From Polytrichum commune (lineage: Eukaryota; Streptophyta; Polytrichopsida; Polytrichales; Polytrichaceae), in NCBI GenBank assembly GCA_950295325.1, contig OX485808.1, positions 20,356,527 to 20,420,526 on the forward strand: a stretch of DNA of 64,000 nucleotides, written 5' to 3'. Positions 63,768-64,000 of this stretch are shown piece after piece. The position numbers were made by a program, and so were the translations under genes. Under the pieces are notes generated by a model. It was not told where the DNA came from, did not search any database, and worked only from the letters and a program-made list of their open reading frames with translations. Position 1 is the stretch's first letter. Each line of letters opens with the position of its first letter.

Positions 63768-64000
63768 GCTAACCCTAGAAACGGTAGCAACAATCTTGCA
63801 AGCGCAAAAAAAAACCAGCAAGAAAAACTCTAAGGAAAAAAAAAGAAAAAAAAGATGAAGTCACGATGAACCATAAGAGCCGTTCAGATTTCCACATAAT
63901 CCAACGGAGCTGTTTTGCTGGAAAAATATATATTTTATTGGAAAAAATAATTTTTATTAAAATCTGACATTGGCCCCTAGGCCATGAATTGGCCTTCTAT

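Larger units (their letters stand above)
60792..64000. mobile_element. PIF/Harbinger DNA transposon, nearly complete, right end off-window
   Basis: It starts GGGCCGCTTTACACCTAGAG directly after TTA (60789-60791). It contains a DDE transposase on plus (61020-62501) and a Myb/SANT-like protein on minus (62504-63767), the normal two-gene, tail-to-tail layout of PIF/Harbinger elements. The last bases of the window, read inverted (ATAGAAGGCCAATTCATGG), resemble the DNA just inside the left end (CTAGAGGCCGGGCCAATTTC), so the right terminus should lie only about 15 bp beyond 64000. The genes are decayed, so the element is not autonomous now. Confidence 0.88.

Overview
This is nuclear DNA from a green plant or a close streptophyte relative. 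The evidence is a plastid-type plant phosphofructokinase, a plant trithorax-like methyltransferase of the ATX3/4/5 class with about 28 small exons and canonical GT-AG introns, and a plant-specific two-EF-hand protein. AT-rich DNA full of MITEs, SINEs and decayed DNA transposons lies around them. The introns are short, mostly 100-500 bp. The lineage cannot be fixed from sequence alone; a non-seed plant or charophyte is a guess. I found no CRISPR array, operon, reverse transcriptase, rRNA gene or confident tRNA gene.

Layout. (1) 1-5903, minus strand: plastid ATP-phosphofructokinase, 13 exons, C-terminus cut off by the window start. (2) 9918-13420, minus: a five-exon hAT transposase gene with a BED-type finger, broken by three nonsense codons and a mutated splice donor. 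A 53-56 bp tandem repeat lies just upstream of its start. (3) 17.07-18.2 kb: a degenerate tandem array leading into an intact single-exon EF-hand gene (18268-18762, plus). (4) 20329-33581, minus: the trithorax-like gene, which I could assemble exon by exon into an in-phase reading frame of 1,833 codons. It converges on the EF-hand gene. (5) 34.6-60.8 kb: no gene seen. This is a repeat graveyard in which individual elements can be delimited by terminal inverted repeats (TIRs) and target-site duplications (TSDs): two hAT-type MITE families with 8-bp duplications, a PIF/Harbinger-type MITE family with TTA/TAA duplications, two tRNA-derived SINE families, a long-TIR foldback element, a roughly 157-bp tandem array and two long GA microsatellites. 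(6) 60792 to the end: a near full-length but decayed PIF/Harbinger element with a DDE transposase and a Myb/SANT-like accessory protein in opposite orientation. Its 3' terminus falls just past the window.

The three host genes (plastid glycolysis, calcium signalling, chromatin methylation) show no functional coupling. I saw no clearly new molecular system. The most informative observations are the shared termini of the Harbinger element and nearby MITEs, the duplicated intron 1 with a second splice donor in the trithorax-like gene, the transition-type decay of the hAT gene, and the tandem array in front of the EF-hand gene.
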